64,000 nt of DNA from Coriobacteriaceae bacterium (GCA_902363125.1 CABIZD010000003.1:1-64000); one strand, 5' to 3'; shown: positions 23,473 to 32,331, counted from the first letter of the stretch. Made by a program: numbers and translations. The notes: generated from the letters alone by a model not told the origin.

Positions 23473-24312
23473 ATGTATAAGATCCTGGAGAAGACGCAGT
23501 TCTCGGAGAAGGTGTTCAAGTTCCGCATCGAGGCGCCTGCAATCGCCAAGCATGCGCACGCTGGACAGTTCCTCATGGTTCGCGCCAACGAGACGGGCGA
23601 GCGTGTCCCGTTTACCCTGGCCGGCTGGAACGGTGACGAGGGCTGGGTCGAGTTCATCTTCATGGTGATCGGCAAGACCACCGAAATGCTTTCCACCTAC
23701 GAGGCCGGCGAGTCGCTGCGCGACGTCGTGGGCCCGCTGGGCGTTCCCACCGAGATGGCCGAGGGCCCCTGCGCCGTCATTGGCGGCGGCGTTGGCCTGG
23801 CAATTGCCTTCCCGGTCGCCAAGCACCTGGTCGAGACCGGCCACGAGGTGCACGCCATCATGGGCGCCCGCACCAAGGACCTCCTGCTCATGGAGGACCA
23901 GTTCCGCGAGCTCCTCGACGAGGACCACATCCACATCACTACCGACGACGGTTCCTACGGCGAGCAGGGCGTTGTAACCGCTCCGCTGGAGCGCCTGCTG
24001 CAGGACAAGGCCGTGAGCCAGGTCTTCTGCGTCGGCCCCGTTCCGATGATGAAGTTCTCGACCCTCACCGCCCAGAAGTACGACACCCCCATCACCGCGT
24101 CGCTCAACCCCATCATGGTTGACGGCACCGGTATGTGCGGCTGCTGCCGCGTCGAGGTGGGCGGCGTGACCAAGTTCGCTTGCGTCGACGGCCCCGACTT
24201 CGATGCCACCCTGGTCGACTGGGATGACCTTCGTGCCCGCCAGGCCGCTTACCGTTCCGAAGAGGGCGAGTCCCTCAAGGCCTATGAGGAAAAGAGCTGC
24301 GCATGCCACTAG
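23473..24312 (+). CDS. nfnA: NfnA-type FAD/NAD-binding subunit (ferredoxin-NADP reductase alpha)
   Basis: This 279-residue flavoprotein has an FAD-binding barrel (AGQFLMVRANE, ERVPFTLAG), an NAD-binding domain (VIGGGVGLAIAFP, CVGPVPMM) and a C-terminal 2Fe-2S site with four Cys (MCGCCRVE, then FACVDG). With the next gene it forms the NADH-dependent ferredoxin:NADP oxidoreductase, which couples NADPH, NADH and ferredoxin by electron bifurcation. The same family is also named sulfide dehydrogenase beta. Its stop overlaps the start of nfnB by 10 nt. Confidence 0.88.
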   Translation: MYKILEKTQFSEKVFKFRIEAPAIAKHAHAGQFLMVRANETGERVPFTLAGWNGDEGWVEFIFMVIGKTTEMLSTYEAGESLRDVVGPLGVPTEMAEGPCAVIGGGVGLAIAFPVAKHLVETGHEVHAIMGARTKDLLLMEDQFRELLDEDHIHITTDDGSYGEQGVVTAPLERLLQDKAVSQVFCVGPVPMMKFSTLTAQKYDTPITASLNPIMVDGTGMCGCCRVEVGGVTKFACVDGPDFDATLVDWDDLRARQAAYRSEEGESLKAYEEKSCACH

Positions 24313-25712
24313 TTAACGGTCGTTTCGTTGCCGATATGAAGTCGCCCCGTACCCCCGATAACGAGGAGCCGGCTGCCGAGCGCGCCTGCGACTTCCGCCC
24401 CGTCGACAAGGGCTTCACCGAGGAGATGGCGCTGGCCGAGGCCGAGCGCTGCCTCAACTGCAAGAAGCCGTTCTGTGTTGAGGGCTGCCCCGTCAACATC
24501 AACATCCCCCGCTTTATCGAGCAGATCCGCGAGAAGGACTTCGGCGGCGCTCTCGATACCATCCGCGAGGACTCCATGCTTCCCGCCATCTGCGGCCGTG
24601 TCTGCCCGCAGGAGAACCAGTGCGAGGGCAAGTGCATCCGTGGTAAGAAATCCGAGCCCGTGGCCATCGGCCAGCTCGAGCGCTTCCTGGGTGACCGCCC
24701 CGAGCTCGCCTCCACGCCCAAGATGGCCCCCAAGAACGGCAAGAAGGTCGCCGTCGTCGGCTCTGGCCCGTCCGGCATCACCTGCGCCGGCGAGCTCGCC
24801 CGCAACGGCTTTGACGTCACCGTCTTTGAGGCCTTCTTCACCGGCGGCGGCGTGCTGGTCTACGGCATCCCCGAGTTCCGTCTGCCCAAGGCAGTCGTCA
24901 AGCGCGAGATCGACGGCCTGGAGGACATGGGCGTCAAGTTTGAGTACAACTCCGTCGTGGGCAACATGGCCACGGCCGAGGAGCTGTTCGAGCAGGGCTT
25001 CGACGCCATCTACGTGGCGACCGGCGCTGGCCTGCCCAAGTTCCTCAACGTCCCCGGCGAGAACCTGCCCAACGTCTTCTTCGCCAACGAGTACCTCACC
25101 CGCGTGAACCTGATGAAGGCCAACAAGTTCCCCGAGTACGACACCCCCACCAAGCACGGCAAGAACGTCGTCGTCTTTGGTGGCGGCAACGTGGCTATGG
25201 ACGCCGTCCGTACCGCCAAGCGTCTGGGCGCCGAGCACGCCATCATCGCCTACCGTCGTACCGAGGACGAGATGCCCTGCCGTCGCGCCGAGCTGCACCA
25301 CGCTAAGGCCGAGGGCGTCGAGGTTCTGCCGCTCGTCTCCCCGCTCGAGTTTGTCGCTGGCGAGGACGGCTCCGTATGCGCCGTCAAGGTCCAGAAGATG
25401 GAGCTCGGCGAGCCCGACGAGTCCGGCCGTCGTCGCCCGGTGCCCATCGAGGGCGCCATCGAGGAGATTCCCTGCGATGTCGCGATCTCGGCTATCGGCA
25501 CCAACGCCAACCCCTTCGCAAAGAAGATCGGTGGCAAGATGGAGCTCAACAAGTGGGGCTACATCGTCGCCGACGAGGAGACCGGCCAGACCACCGATCC
25601 CCGCATCTGGGCCGGCGGCGACATCGTCACCGGTGCCGCTACGGTCATTCTGGCGATGGGCGCCGGCAAGAAGGCCGCTGCCTCCATCACCAAGAGCCTG
25701 CTGGGCGAGTAA
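24303..25712 (+). CDS. nfnB: NfnB-type subunit (GltD-like NADPH oxidoreductase)
   Basis: The 469-residue protein has an N-terminal double 4Fe-4S domain (CLNCKKPFCVEGCPV, then CGRVCPQENQCEGKC), an FAD site (VAVVGSGPSGITCAGEL) and an NADPH site (VVVFGGGNVAMDAVRTAKRL). It closes with WAGGDIVTGAATVILAMGAG. It is often annotated as glutamate synthase small subunit, but the overlapping NfnA gene and the absence of a large subunit support the bifurcating complex. A terminator follows. Confidence 0.88.
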   Translation: MPLVNGRFVADMKSPRTPDNEEPAAERACDFRPVDKGFTEEMALAEAERCLNCKKPFCVEGCPVNINIPRFIEQIREKDFGGALDTIREDSMLPAICGRVCPQENQCEGKCIRGKKSEPVAIGQLERFLGDRPELASTPKMAPKNGKKVAVVGSGPSGITCAGELARNGFDVTVFEAFFTGGGVLVYGIPEFRLPKAVVKREIDGLEDMGVKFEYNSVVGNMATAEELFEQGFDAIYVATGAGLPKFLNVPGENLPNVFFANEYLTRVNLMKANKFPEYDTPTKHGKNVVVFGGGNVAMDAVRTAKRLGAEHAIIAYRRTEDEMPCRRAELHHAKAEGVEVLPLVSPLEFVAGEDGSVCAVKVQKMELGEPDESGRRRPVPIEGAIEEIPCDVAISAIGTNANPFAKKIGGKMELNKWGYIVADEETGQTTDPRIWAGGDIVTGAATVILAMGAGKKAAASITKSLLGE

Positions 25713-25740
25713 TCACCTACAGCGTTAGCCATCAAACGGC

Positions 25741-25778
25741 AAAGTCCCCGTCGAGCACACGCCCGGCGGGGACTTTTT
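25741..25778 (+). terminator. Terminator of the nfnAB operon
   Basis: A perfect 10-bp stem (25741-25750 with 25767-25776) runs into TTTTT. Confidence 0.88.
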
Positions 25779-25794
25779 CTATGCCGATCGCCCT

Positions 25795-25829
25795 ACCACC
25801 ACAAAGGTGCCTGTCCCCTTTGTGGTGGT
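25795..25829. repeat. GTCCC-type intergenic hairpin
   Basis: A perfect 13-bp stem (25795-25807 with 25817-25829) with TGCCTGTCC as the loop. It is one of a family of intergenic hairpins with GGGAC or GTCCC in or beside the stem. Confidence 0.85.
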
Positions 25830-25838
25830 TTTGGTCGA

Positions 25839-26462
25839 CTAGCCTTCGAGTTGGGCCACCTTGTAGCGGTAGGCTGCGGCGATGACGTCCTTGCAGCCTT
25901 CGCGGCCCAGCTTGGCGCGGTTGACGACGATGTCCTTGCCGCTCGTCATCTTCCACTTACCGGCACTGTAGCGCTTATAGAACGCCTCACGCGCCTTCTG
26001 CTGCTGTTTAACCAGCTTAGCGCCCTTCTTCTTGTTAAGGCCACGCTTCTTGCGCACGATCTCGACGCGGTCCTCAAAGGGAGCGGTCACCAACACGGCA
26101 ATGTGGTTGGGGTTGTTACGCAACAGGTAATCGGACAGACGACCTTCGATAATGCAGCTCTCGGTCTCGCCCAGATCCAAAATCACCTGGCTCATCTTTT
26201 GGAACAACTTGTCCGAGTACGAACGCGCATCGTAGCGGTCGGGCAGAAACGCCATGTTCTCCACGGCCAGACGCTCGTCGTAGGCGGCCATCTTGTCGAG
26301 CGACTCGCCCGCGCGCAGCGAAGCACGCACCAGCAGCTCGTTATCGTACAGCGGAATCCCCAGCTCATCGGCGAGGATACGACCAATCTCGTGGCCCTCG
26401 GCGCCAAAGTCGCGCGCGATGGTAATGACCACAGGACTCTTCTTATTCTCCAGATCGCTCAT
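25839..26462 (-). CDS. Cytidylate kinase-like family protein
   Basis: The 207 residues match the cytidylate kinase-like group: ITIARDFGAEGHEIGRILAD in the P-loop position, then LGIPLYDNELL and a middle ESCIIEGRLSDYLL. The lysine-rich stretch (KKRGLNKKKGAKLVKQQQK) may be a lid. These proteins bind nucleotides, but their substrate is unknown and they are distinct from Cmk. ATG 26462 follows AAAGGA. It is flanked by two GTCCC-type hairpins. Confidence 0.82.
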   Translation of the reverse strand: MSDLENKKSPVVITIARDFGAEGHEIGRILADELGIPLYDNELLVRASLRAGESLDKMAAYDERLAVENMAFLPDRYDARSYSDKLFQKMSQVILDLGETESCIIEGRLSDYLLRNNPNHIAVLVTAPFEDRVEIVRKKRGLNKKKGAKLVKQQQKAREAFYKRYSAGKWKMTSGKDIVVNRAKLGREGCKDVIAAAYRYKVAQLEG

Positions 26463-26479
26463 CGCGATTCCTTTCTCTA

Positions 26480-26508
26480 TGTGACAAAGGGACTGTCCCT
26501 TTGCCACA
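26480..26508. repeat. GTCCC-type intergenic hairpin
   Basis: A 13-bp stem (26480-26492 with 26496-26508, one mismatch) around GGGACTGTCCC. It lies between the transporter permease end and the kinase-like gene and belongs to the same family as 25795-25829. Confidence 0.85.
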
Positions 26509-26510
26509 TT

Positions 26511-27149
26511 CTACGCTGCCACCATTCGCCTCTGATATGCGCGGACCAGCAGCGAGATACCAAAGTTGAGTACAAAGTACATCGCAAACACCAGGCCGTA
26601 GAGCATAAGCACCTGCGACAGGTCGATCGCGTGGGCCATCACGACGTTTGCCGTGTACATGAGCTCGGCCACGTTAATGCCCGAAAGATACGAGCTGTCC
26701 TTGATGACGGTCGTGCACTGGCTAAACAGCGCCGGAATGATCGTCTTAAACGTCTGCGGCAGAATGATGTAGCGCATGGTGGCAAAGAAGCCAAAGCCCT
26801 GGCTCTGCGCTGCCTCAAACTGGCCGCGCGGAATCGAGTTGAGGCCGCCGCGCACAATCTCAGCCATAACAGCGCTGGTAAACAGCGTAAAGGCGATGGT
26901 CGAAATCACAATGTCCAAACCCTGCACCGTAAAGTAGATAAAAAGGATCCACAGCAGGTTCGGCGTGCAACGGAACAGCTCGATATAGGCACTCACCAAA
27001 ATACGGAACGGGCGGGGCGCATAGCTTTTAACAAGCGCCAGCACCGTGCCAAAGATGAGCGAGAAAAAGATCGACAGCGCCGAGATCTCGATCGTCTTAA
27101 CAAAGCCGCCCCAAATGTAGAGCAGGTTGGACGCGTTGAAGATTTCCAT
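26511..27149 (-). CDS. Amino acid ABC transporter permease
   Basis: This 212-residue permease is of the HisM/GlnP type with about five membrane segments. It has the ATPase-contact loop IPRGQFEAAQSQGFG and the N-terminal GTVLALVK stretch. It is the last gene of a four-gene operon (ATPase, binding protein, two permeases) for uptake of a polar amino acid. It lies 3 nt after the other permease gene. Confidence 0.92.
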   Translation of the reverse strand: MEIFNASNLLYIWGGFVKTIEISALSIFFSLIFGTVLALVKSYAPRPFRILVSAYIELFRCTPNLLWILFIYFTVQGLDIVISTIAFTLFTSAVMAEIVRGGLNSIPRGQFEAAQSQGFGFFATMRYIILPQTFKTIIPALFSQCTTVIKDSSYLSGINVAELMYTANVVMAHAIDLSQVLMLYGLVFAMYFVLNFGISLLVRAYQRRMVAA

Positions 27150-27152
27150 GCG

Positions 27153-27899
27153 CTAGGCCTCCTCTACGTTGTCGAGCCCCAGCTCGGCCAGGCTCACGCC
27201 GCGCGGACGCTCCTTGGAGCGGCGCTCGAGCCACTGCACCAGCATGGCGAGCGGAAAGCAGATGATGAAGTACATAAGGCAGCAGACGATGTATCCCTGC
27301 AGGTAACCGTACAGACTCACAAAGTTGTCGGAACGGTACATAAGGTCGCCGCCGGCCACAAGTGCCAGCACCGACGTGTTCTTGACCAGGTTGAGCGCCT
27401 GGTTACACAGCGGCGGCAGAATGATCTTGAATGTCTGGGGCAGCACGATGTACCAGTACGCCTGCGCACGGGTGAAGCCCTGGCTCTGAGCCGCCTCCAT
27501 CTGACCGCGCGGAACCGCTTCGATACCGGTGCGGATGACCTCCGAAATGTAGGCCGCGTGATACAGGCCCACGCCCAAGAAGCCCAGCACGAACGGCGCG
27601 ATGCGCACCGGCTGGTCGGCACCGGTCATGGCCTGCAAAAACTGCGGACCGGCCATGTACATAAAGAGCACCTGCACGGGCAACGGGGTGTTCTGGTAAA
27701 ACTCCACGTACACGCGGCTTATGGCGCGCAGCACGCGCGAGCGAGTGGTAGAGAACACGCCCAGCAGCGTGCCCAGCACCAGCGACAACAGCAGACCGGC
27801 AACGACCACCTGCAGCGTCACGCCAAAGCCCTCCCAGAAGGGCCCCATGTTTTGAAATGTCGTCGACCAACGGTCGGCGTCAAATAATCCTTCGAGCAT
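27153..27899 (-). CDS. Amino acid ABC transporter permease
   Basis: The 248 residues form the second HisM/GlnP-type permease, with the ATPase-contact loop VPRGQMEAAQSQGFTRAQA. ATG 27899 (MLEGLFDADRW) follows GGAAGGA. It presumably forms a heterodimer with the downstream permease. Confidence 0.92.
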   Translation of the reverse strand: MLEGLFDADRWSTTFQNMGPFWEGFGVTLQVVVAGLLLSLVLGTLLGVFSTTRSRVLRAISRVYVEFYQNTPLPVQVLFMYMAGPQFLQAMTGADQPVRIAPFVLGFLGVGLYHAAYISEVIRTGIEAVPRGQMEAAQSQGFTRAQAYWYIVLPQTFKIILPPLCNQALNLVKNTSVLALVAGGDLMYRSDNFVSLYGYLQGYIVCCLMYFIICFPLAMLVQWLERRSKERPRGVSLAELGLDNVEEA

Positions 27900-27924
27900 T
27901 TGATTCCTTCCCTGGACGATGCGC

Positions 27925-28800
27925 CTATACAAGACCCCAGGTCTTGACCTCTTGGTCGAGCCAGCCGTCGGCCAGGCGATCGCAAATCACCTGATCGACC
28001 ACGGCCGAAAGGTCGCAGCCCTTCTTGGTCGCCACGCCGTAGCCCTGCTCGCCAAACTTGACCTCGGGCTGCAGCAGCTCAACGGTCTCGTTCATATAGC
28101 CGGCCAGCGTGGAGCGGTCCATGGCAAAGACGTCGATATTGCCGGCGTCGAGCGAACTCTTGATGATGGGGTAGCCGCTAAAGGCCCTAAACTCGGGCTT
28201 GCAGCTAAAGCCGTTGTCCTTGATCATCTGCTCGATCAGGCCCTGCGTGGTGGCACCCTGGCTTACGCCAATGACCTTGCCGTCCAGGTCCTCAATCGAG
28301 GTAAAGCCCGAACGCTTCTTGACCATGAGTCCCACGTAGTCGGTGCGGTACGGCGTCGAGAAATCCCAGCTCTTCTTGCGCTCGTCGGTGATGGTGTAGG
28401 TCGCCGCGACCACGTCAAGTTGGCCGTTATCGATCAGCGGGCCGCGCGTCTTGGGCGTTACGTCGGTAAACTCGACAAGCTCCTGGGCGCGGGCCTCCTT
28501 GTAGCTCACGCCAAAGACGGCAGCAGCGATCTGGTAGCACAAATCGACTTCCATGCCCTCAAAGCGGCCCTTGGCGGTGTCGTAATAGCCGTAGCCGGGA
28601 ACGTCCTTCTTAACGCCGGCATTCAGATGGCCACGCGATTTGATGGCCGCAAGCTTGGACCCCTTGTCGGAGCCCTCGCCGCTGGTGGAGTTGCCGCAAC
28701 CGGTAAGCGCGGTCGCCGTCAGCGCAAGCATGCTGGCGCCAGCCAGCTGCAAAAAGTGACGGCGCGACACGGCCTCCCTCGTCATATCCGTCATGTCCAT
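27925..28800 (-). CDS. Amino acid ABC transporter substrate-binding lipoprotein (Tat-type signal)
   Basis: This is about 291 residues of the GlnH/HisJ binding-protein family. The N-terminus has a twin-arginine signal (SRRHFLQLAG) followed by a lipobox (TALTGC), so the protein is probably exported folded and anchored as a lipoprotein. The ligand-binding part has GHLNAGVKKDVPGYGYYD, GMEVDLCYQIAAAVFG and KVIGVSQGATTQ. The ligand is likely glutamate, glutamine or a similar polar amino acid. The start may be GTG 28803 or ATG 28800. The ATPase gene ends 5 nt upstream of that GTG. Confidence 0.9.
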   Translation of the reverse strand: MDMTDMTREAVSRRHFLQLAGASMLALTATALTGCGNSTSGEGSDKGSKLAAIKSRGHLNAGVKKDVPGYGYYDTAKGRFEGMEVDLCYQIAAAVFGVSYKEARAQELVEFTDVTPKTRGPLIDNGQLDVVAATYTITDERKKSWDFSTPYRTDYVGLMVKKRSGFTSIEDLDGKVIGVSQGATTQGLIEQMIKDNGFSCKPEFRAFSGYPIIKSSLDAGNIDVFAMDRSTLAGYMNETVELLQPEVKFGEQGYGVATKKGCDLSAVVDQVICDRLADGWLDQEVKTWGLV

Positions 28801-28808
28801 CACCGCGC

Positions 28809-29540
28809 CTAGTGCAGAATCTTGGACAGGAACTCGCGACAGCGCGGGTTCTCGGGGTTATCGAAGAAGTGCTCGGGCGTGCCCTCCTCCAGAATGCGGC
28901 CGTCCTCCATAAAGATGACGCGGTCGGCCACCTGGCGCGCAAAGCCCATCTCATGCGTCACGCAGATCATGGTGATGTCCTCCTGCGCGAGCTCGATCAT
29001 GACGTCCAGAACTTCCTGGACCATCTCGGGGTCGAGTGCCGAGGTCGGCTCGTCAAACAGGATGATGGGCTGCTTGGTGCACAGGGCACGGGCGATGGCG
29101 ATGCGCTGCTGCTGACCGCCCGAGAGATTCTGCGGATACTCGCCGGCCTTATGCGCCATGCCGACACGCTTGAGCGCGGCGATAGCGATCTCGGTCGCCT
29201 CCTCCTTGCTCTTCTTTTGTAGCTTGATGGGCGCGAGCGTCAGGTTGCCCAGCACCGTCATGTTGGGATACAGGTTGAACTGCTGAAACACCATGGAGCT
29301 ATACTTGCGAGCCATCTCCAGGTGGTTCTTTTTGGTGAGCGGCGTACCGTCGATGACGACCTCGCCCGACGTGGGCTCCTCCAGATAATCGACGCAACGG
29401 ATGAGCGTCGACTTACCCGAACCGGAAGGCCCGATCATTACGAGCTTCTCGCCGCGCTTGACGGTGAGGTTGATATCTTTGAGCACATGCAGGTCGCCAA
29501 AGTACTTGTTGAGATGCTTGATCTCGATCATGTCTGCCAT
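28809..29540 (-). CDS. Amino acid ABC transporter ATP-binding protein
   Basis: This 243-residue GlnQ-type ATPase has Walker [10 protein letters not shown], signature LSGGQQQR, Walker [14 protein letters not shown] and H-switch THEMGFAR. It is the first gene of the operon, so the promoter should lie in 29541-29660. It energises the two permeases downstream. Confidence 0.94.
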   Translation of the reverse strand: MADMIEIKHLNKYFGDLHVLKDINLTVKRGEKLVMIGPSGSGKSTLIRCVDYLEEPTSGEVVIDGTPLTKKNHLEMARKYSSMVFQQFNLYPNMTVLGNLTLAPIKLQKKSKEEATEIAIAALKRVGMAHKAGEYPQNLSGGQQQRIAIARALCTKQPIILFDEPTSALDPEMVQEVLDVMIELAQEDITMICVTHEMGFARQVADRVIFMEDGRILEEGTPEHFFDNPENPRCREFLSKILH

Positions 29541-29661
29541 GAATGTCCCTTCCCTGCGTTTACACGAGTTGAACTATTGTACGGAAAGAACCACGTTTTC
29601 GCAGCCCACACTACATTCCCGTAAAGAACCCGCAACCTTCCACCTGCTCGTCGGCACCTAG

Positions 29662-29726
29662 TCATTGGGGACAGACTTAAATGAGTACCTGCTCATTGGG
29701 CACTCATTTAAGCCCGTCCCCAATGA
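29662..29726. repeat. GTCCC-type intergenic hairpin, 25-bp arms
   Basis: Arms 29662-29686 and 29702-29726 pair over 25 bp with two mismatches, and carry TTGGGGACAGAC and CCGTCCCCAA. It is the longest simple member of the hairpin family. Confidence 0.88.
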
Positions 29727-29773
29727 GCGCCCGCGGGGGACGCCCTTCCTCCAACCGCCCTTGTTGAGCATAA

Positions 29774-29920
29774 GTCAGCGAAAACCGTACACGCGAGCAA
29801 GGTGACGTGAAATGAAAGGGCGCAGACCTTATGGTCGCGCCCTTGAAATTGAACGTCAGATTGCCGCGTGTGCGGGTTTGCAGCGTCGAGCCGTTACGCG
29901 GTTTGGTAAAACCGCGTAAC
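29774..29920. ncRNA. 147-nt conserved structured element, copy 1
   Basis: This sequence shares its plan with 49343-49489. Fixed blocks (GTCAGCGAAAAC, GCGAGCAAGGTG, CAGATTGCCGC, GTTTGCAGCGTCGA) alternate with helices that differ in sequence. Here CGTACAC (29786-29792) pairs with GTGTGCG (29868-29874), ACGT (29805-29808) with ACGT (29853-29856), and AAGGGCGC (29816-29823) with GCGCCCTT (29837-29844). One end is a perfect 12-bp hairpin (29893-29904 with 29909-29920). It begins 3 nt after the stop of the YqeY gene. The transcribed strand is unknown. Whether it is an RNA gene, a 3' UTR element or a mobile DNA hairpin is open. Confidence 0.7.
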
Positions 29921-29923
29921 AAA

Positions 29924-30367
29924 TTACGCCAATTTTGCTCCGACGATCTTTGCCGCGGCCGGCTTGTCGAAGTTGCCGCCGGTGGCCTTGCCGAGTGCAC
30001 CCATAACCTGGCCCATCTGCTTCTTGGACGTGGCACCCAGCTCGGCGATAACCTGCTCGATCAGGGCCTCGAGCTCCTCACCCGAAACCTGCGCGGGCAG
30101 CAGGCTCTCCAGAATCTTGACCTGCTCGGTCAGGTTGTCGGTACGCTCTTGGTCGGTACCGGCCTTGATGGACATCTCCAACGTCTCGCTCGTCTGCTTA
30201 ATCAAACGCTTGATCATGCTGTTGACGTCTTCCTCGGTCACATCGCGGCGCTCGTTGACCTCGATATTCTTCACCTCGGCCTTGACCTGGCGAATGATGG
30301 ACAGGCGAACCTTGTCCTTGGCCTTCATGGCCGCAATCATTTCCTTCTGCAGCTCTTCGTTGGTCAT
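29924..30367 (-). CDS. GatB/YqeY domain protein
   Basis: The 147 residues form a YqeY-type protein: a helical N-terminal half (MTNEELQKEMIAAMKAKDKV, SIIRQVKAEVKNIEV) and a C-terminal tRNA-binding-like half (LESLLPAQVSGEELEALIEQ, KQMGQVMGALGKATGG). It is related to the tail of the GatB subunit of amidotransferase; its own role is not established. ATG 30367 follows AGGAGG. Confidence 0.92.
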   Translation of the reverse strand: MTNEELQKEMIAAMKAKDKVRLSIIRQVKAEVKNIEVNERRDVTEEDVNSMIKRLIKQTSETLEMSIKAGTDQERTDNLTEQVKILESLLPAQVSGEELEALIEQVIAELGATSKKQMGQVMGALGKATGGNFDKPAAAKIVGAKLA

Positions 30368-30421
30368 CTGCAAATCCTCCTCAATAGTGCGGACGGCACT
30401 CACACGAGCGCCGCCCCATGA

Positions 30422-31642
30422 TTACTCAGTCGTCGACGAATCGTCGGTCGAACTCTTGGTGACGCCCTTCAGGCTGACGTTGTACGGCACGTCCTTGGGC
30501 ATGGGGTTAACGGTGATGTCGGCATCCTTCTTGTACTGCTCCAGCCACTCGCTGTACGCGGTGCTGGCCGCTTGCGTCTTCACCACATTGGAAACGTACT
30601 TCTTGATGGCCTTGGGCACCTGGTTGATGTCATCGACCTGATTATCGACATGGAAGTAGTCGGTGCACTTGATGATGTGGTAACCATAGGTCGACTCGAC
30701 GACGTCGCTCACGTCGCCCTTGTTGAGCCCCTCGAGCGCCGTCTGGTAGCTGTCGACGAAAGTGGTGAGCTTATCCCAGCCCACATCGCCCTTCTTCTCC
30801 TTGGAACCGGTGTCCTCGGAGTACTGCTCAACGGCGTCCTCAAAGCTCAGCTCACCGGAGTTGATCTTGTCCAGGCACTCCTGTGCCTTGGCCTTGGCGG
30901 CAGCCTTGTCCTCGTCGGAAGCGTCGGAATCAACCTTGATCAGGATGTTCGACGAGCGGCGAGCATCGTTGTAGTTAGACAGGTTCTCGTTGATGTAATC
31001 GACGATCTCGCTGTCCTTGGGCTTGCTGGTGGGCGCCACGGCATCCTTGAGTTTCTGCTGCGCCAGGCTCTCCTTGAGCGAATCCTTGTAGGTGTCCTCG
31101 GTATAGCCGTAGGTCTTGAGGGTCTTCTTAAAGGCCTTGGCACCGCCCGCGCTCTTGCACGCGTCCTTCCAAGCCTTCTCGACCTCCTCGTCCGACACCG
31201 TCACGCCGTTCTCCTTCTGTGCCTGCTGAAGCAGAATCTGCTGCGTGTAGGAGTCGATGAGCTGCTTGCGGTACTTCTTGGGCGTGAGGTCGTTGTCAAC
31301 CAGATACTGCGCCCAATCCTCATCCTTGGTGTAGCCGTAGGACGTGCGCATGCTCATGATCTGCTTGGTCACGGTGTCCTCGGTAAGGTTGGTGCCGTTG
31401 ATAGTGGCAGCAACACCGCCGGTCAGCTTGTAGCCCGAGGTGTCCTCAGCCTGCGACATAAGGCCGGAGCACGCCATCGCCGAGACAGAAAGCAGCATCG
31501 CCAGCACGCCGATGACCACCAGAACGATCTTGACGGTCTTAGACACGTACGTCTTGCGCTGCTTCTTGCGAGAGCTGGAGGCAGCGCGGGCCTGCTGCTC
31601 GGGCGTCGGCGCGGCCTCGGAGTTCTTTTTCTTATTTGCCAT
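30422..31642 (-). CDS. Membrane-anchored parvulin-type peptidyl-prolyl isomerase (PrsA/SurA-like)
   Basis: The 406 residues start with a basic cytoplasmic part, one membrane segment near residues 38-60 (IVLVVIGVLAMLLSVSAMAC), a SurA-like helical domain and a parvulin domain (SSNILIKVD, then GDVGWDKLTTFV, VSDVVESTYGYHIIKC). It probably helps secreted proteins fold outside the membrane. The cysteine after the membrane segment could be a lipid site, but the long N-terminus makes a plain anchor more likely. ATG 31642 follows AAAGG. Confidence 0.88.
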   Translation of the reverse strand: MANKKKNSEAAPTPEQQARAASSSRKKQRKTYVSKTVKIVLVVIGVLAMLLSVSAMACSGLMSQAEDTSGYKLTGGVAATINGTNLTEDTVTKQIMSMRTSYGYTKDEDWAQYLVDNDLTPKKYRKQLIDSYTQQILLQQAQKENGVTVSDEEVEKAWKDACKSAGGAKAFKKTLKTYGYTEDTYKDSLKESLAQQKLKDAVAPTSKPKDSEIVDYINENLSNYNDARRSSNILIKVDSDASDEDKAAAKAKAQECLDKINSGELSFEDAVEQYSEDTGSKEKKGDVGWDKLTTFVDSYQTALEGLNKGDVSDVVESTYGYHIIKCTDYFHVDNQVDDINQVPKAIKKYVSNVVKTQAASTAYSEWLEQYKKDADITVNPMPKDVPYNVSLKGVTKSSTDDSSTTE

Positions 31643-31716
31643 AGTTGGCCTTTCGCATAACGAATCGAACAAACGCCATTGTGTCACAACGCGGCCCCCG
31701 CGACACGCTTGGTGCA

Positions 31717-31852
31717 TTGGGGACAGGTTAATCTGCACCATTTTGGTGCAAAGGGGACAGCTCTGGCACTTGGCACTTGGGGACGTTCTTTATATGCCGG
31801 CACTTCGGGACTGTCCCTTACTGCCGGCAGAAAAGGAACGTCCCCAAGTGCC
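31717..31852. repeat. Compound GTCCC-type hairpin region
   Basis: A perfect 17-bp outer stem (31772-31788 with 31836-31852, GGCACTTGGGGACGTTC) encloses an 8-bp stem TGCCGGCA (31795-31802 with 31822-31829), whose loop reads CTTCGGGACTGTCCCTTAC. Upstream lie TTGGGGACAGG and AAGGGGACAG around a smaller TGCACC hairpin. This is the richest site of the family. Confidence 0.88.
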
Positions 31853-31866
31853 GACTCAGCCCCACC

Positions 31867-32331
31867 TTAGAAGTGGCGGCGGATGGCGTCGACCATGCCC
31901 TGGGGCGTGGTCTGGCCGAGCACGTCGGCTGCGGCATCGGCGTCCATAAAGATGTTCATGAGCGCCTGCAGGGCCTCGACCTGGCCGCCCGGCTCGGCAA
32001 TACCCAGATTGATGACGATCTGCACCGGCACCGGAGCGCCCATGCCAGCCATAGCGTTAAATGTCACGGACGCGGCGGGCTTCACCACCGCGATATAGGG
32101 CTTGGCCACAAACCCCGGATCGGTATGCGGAATGGCAATGTTTGCCGCCGGCATGGCAAGACCCGTGGGATAGGCATCCTCGCGCGTGCGAACGGCGCCG
32201 AGCCAACCGGACGCAATGTAGCCACGTGGTGCAAGCTCGCCCTCGAGCCGCGCAAACACCTCATCCGGCGTCGCACACTCCCAATCAAAAAACACCAACT
32301 CAGGCGTAAACAGCGCTTCGTTATCCGCCAT
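31867..32331 (-). CDS. PTS sugar transporter subunit IIA
   Basis: The 154 residues have the IIA (fructose/galactitol type) phosphorylation site: the His in NIAIPHTDPGFV (about residue 89). The protein carries phosphate from HPr to a IIB subunit. No IIB or IIC gene is in the window, so it either serves a distant transporter or has a regulatory role. ATG 32331 follows GAGAGGTGA. Confidence 0.85.
   Translation of the reverse strand: MADNEALFTPELVFFDWECATPDEVFARLEGELAPRGYIASGWLGAVRTREDAYPTGLAMPAANIAIPHTDPGFVAKPYIAVVKPAASVTFNAMAGMGAPVPVQIVINLGIAEPGGQVEALQALMNIFMDADAAADVLGQTTPQGMVDAIRRHF

Noticed and set aside
23473..25712. Glutamate synthase small subunit plus dihydroorotate dehydrogenase electron subunit as separate functions
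   Set aside because: The overlapping genes, the iron-sulfur pattern and the lack of gltB or pyrD nearby fit the NfnAB complex better.
29704..30036. 110-residue frame reading RGFTKPRNGSTLQT
   Set aside because: It is a translation of the structured element. The same words appear at 49343-49509 only because the nucleotide blocks are shared, and the paired changes point to RNA or DNA structure rather than protein.
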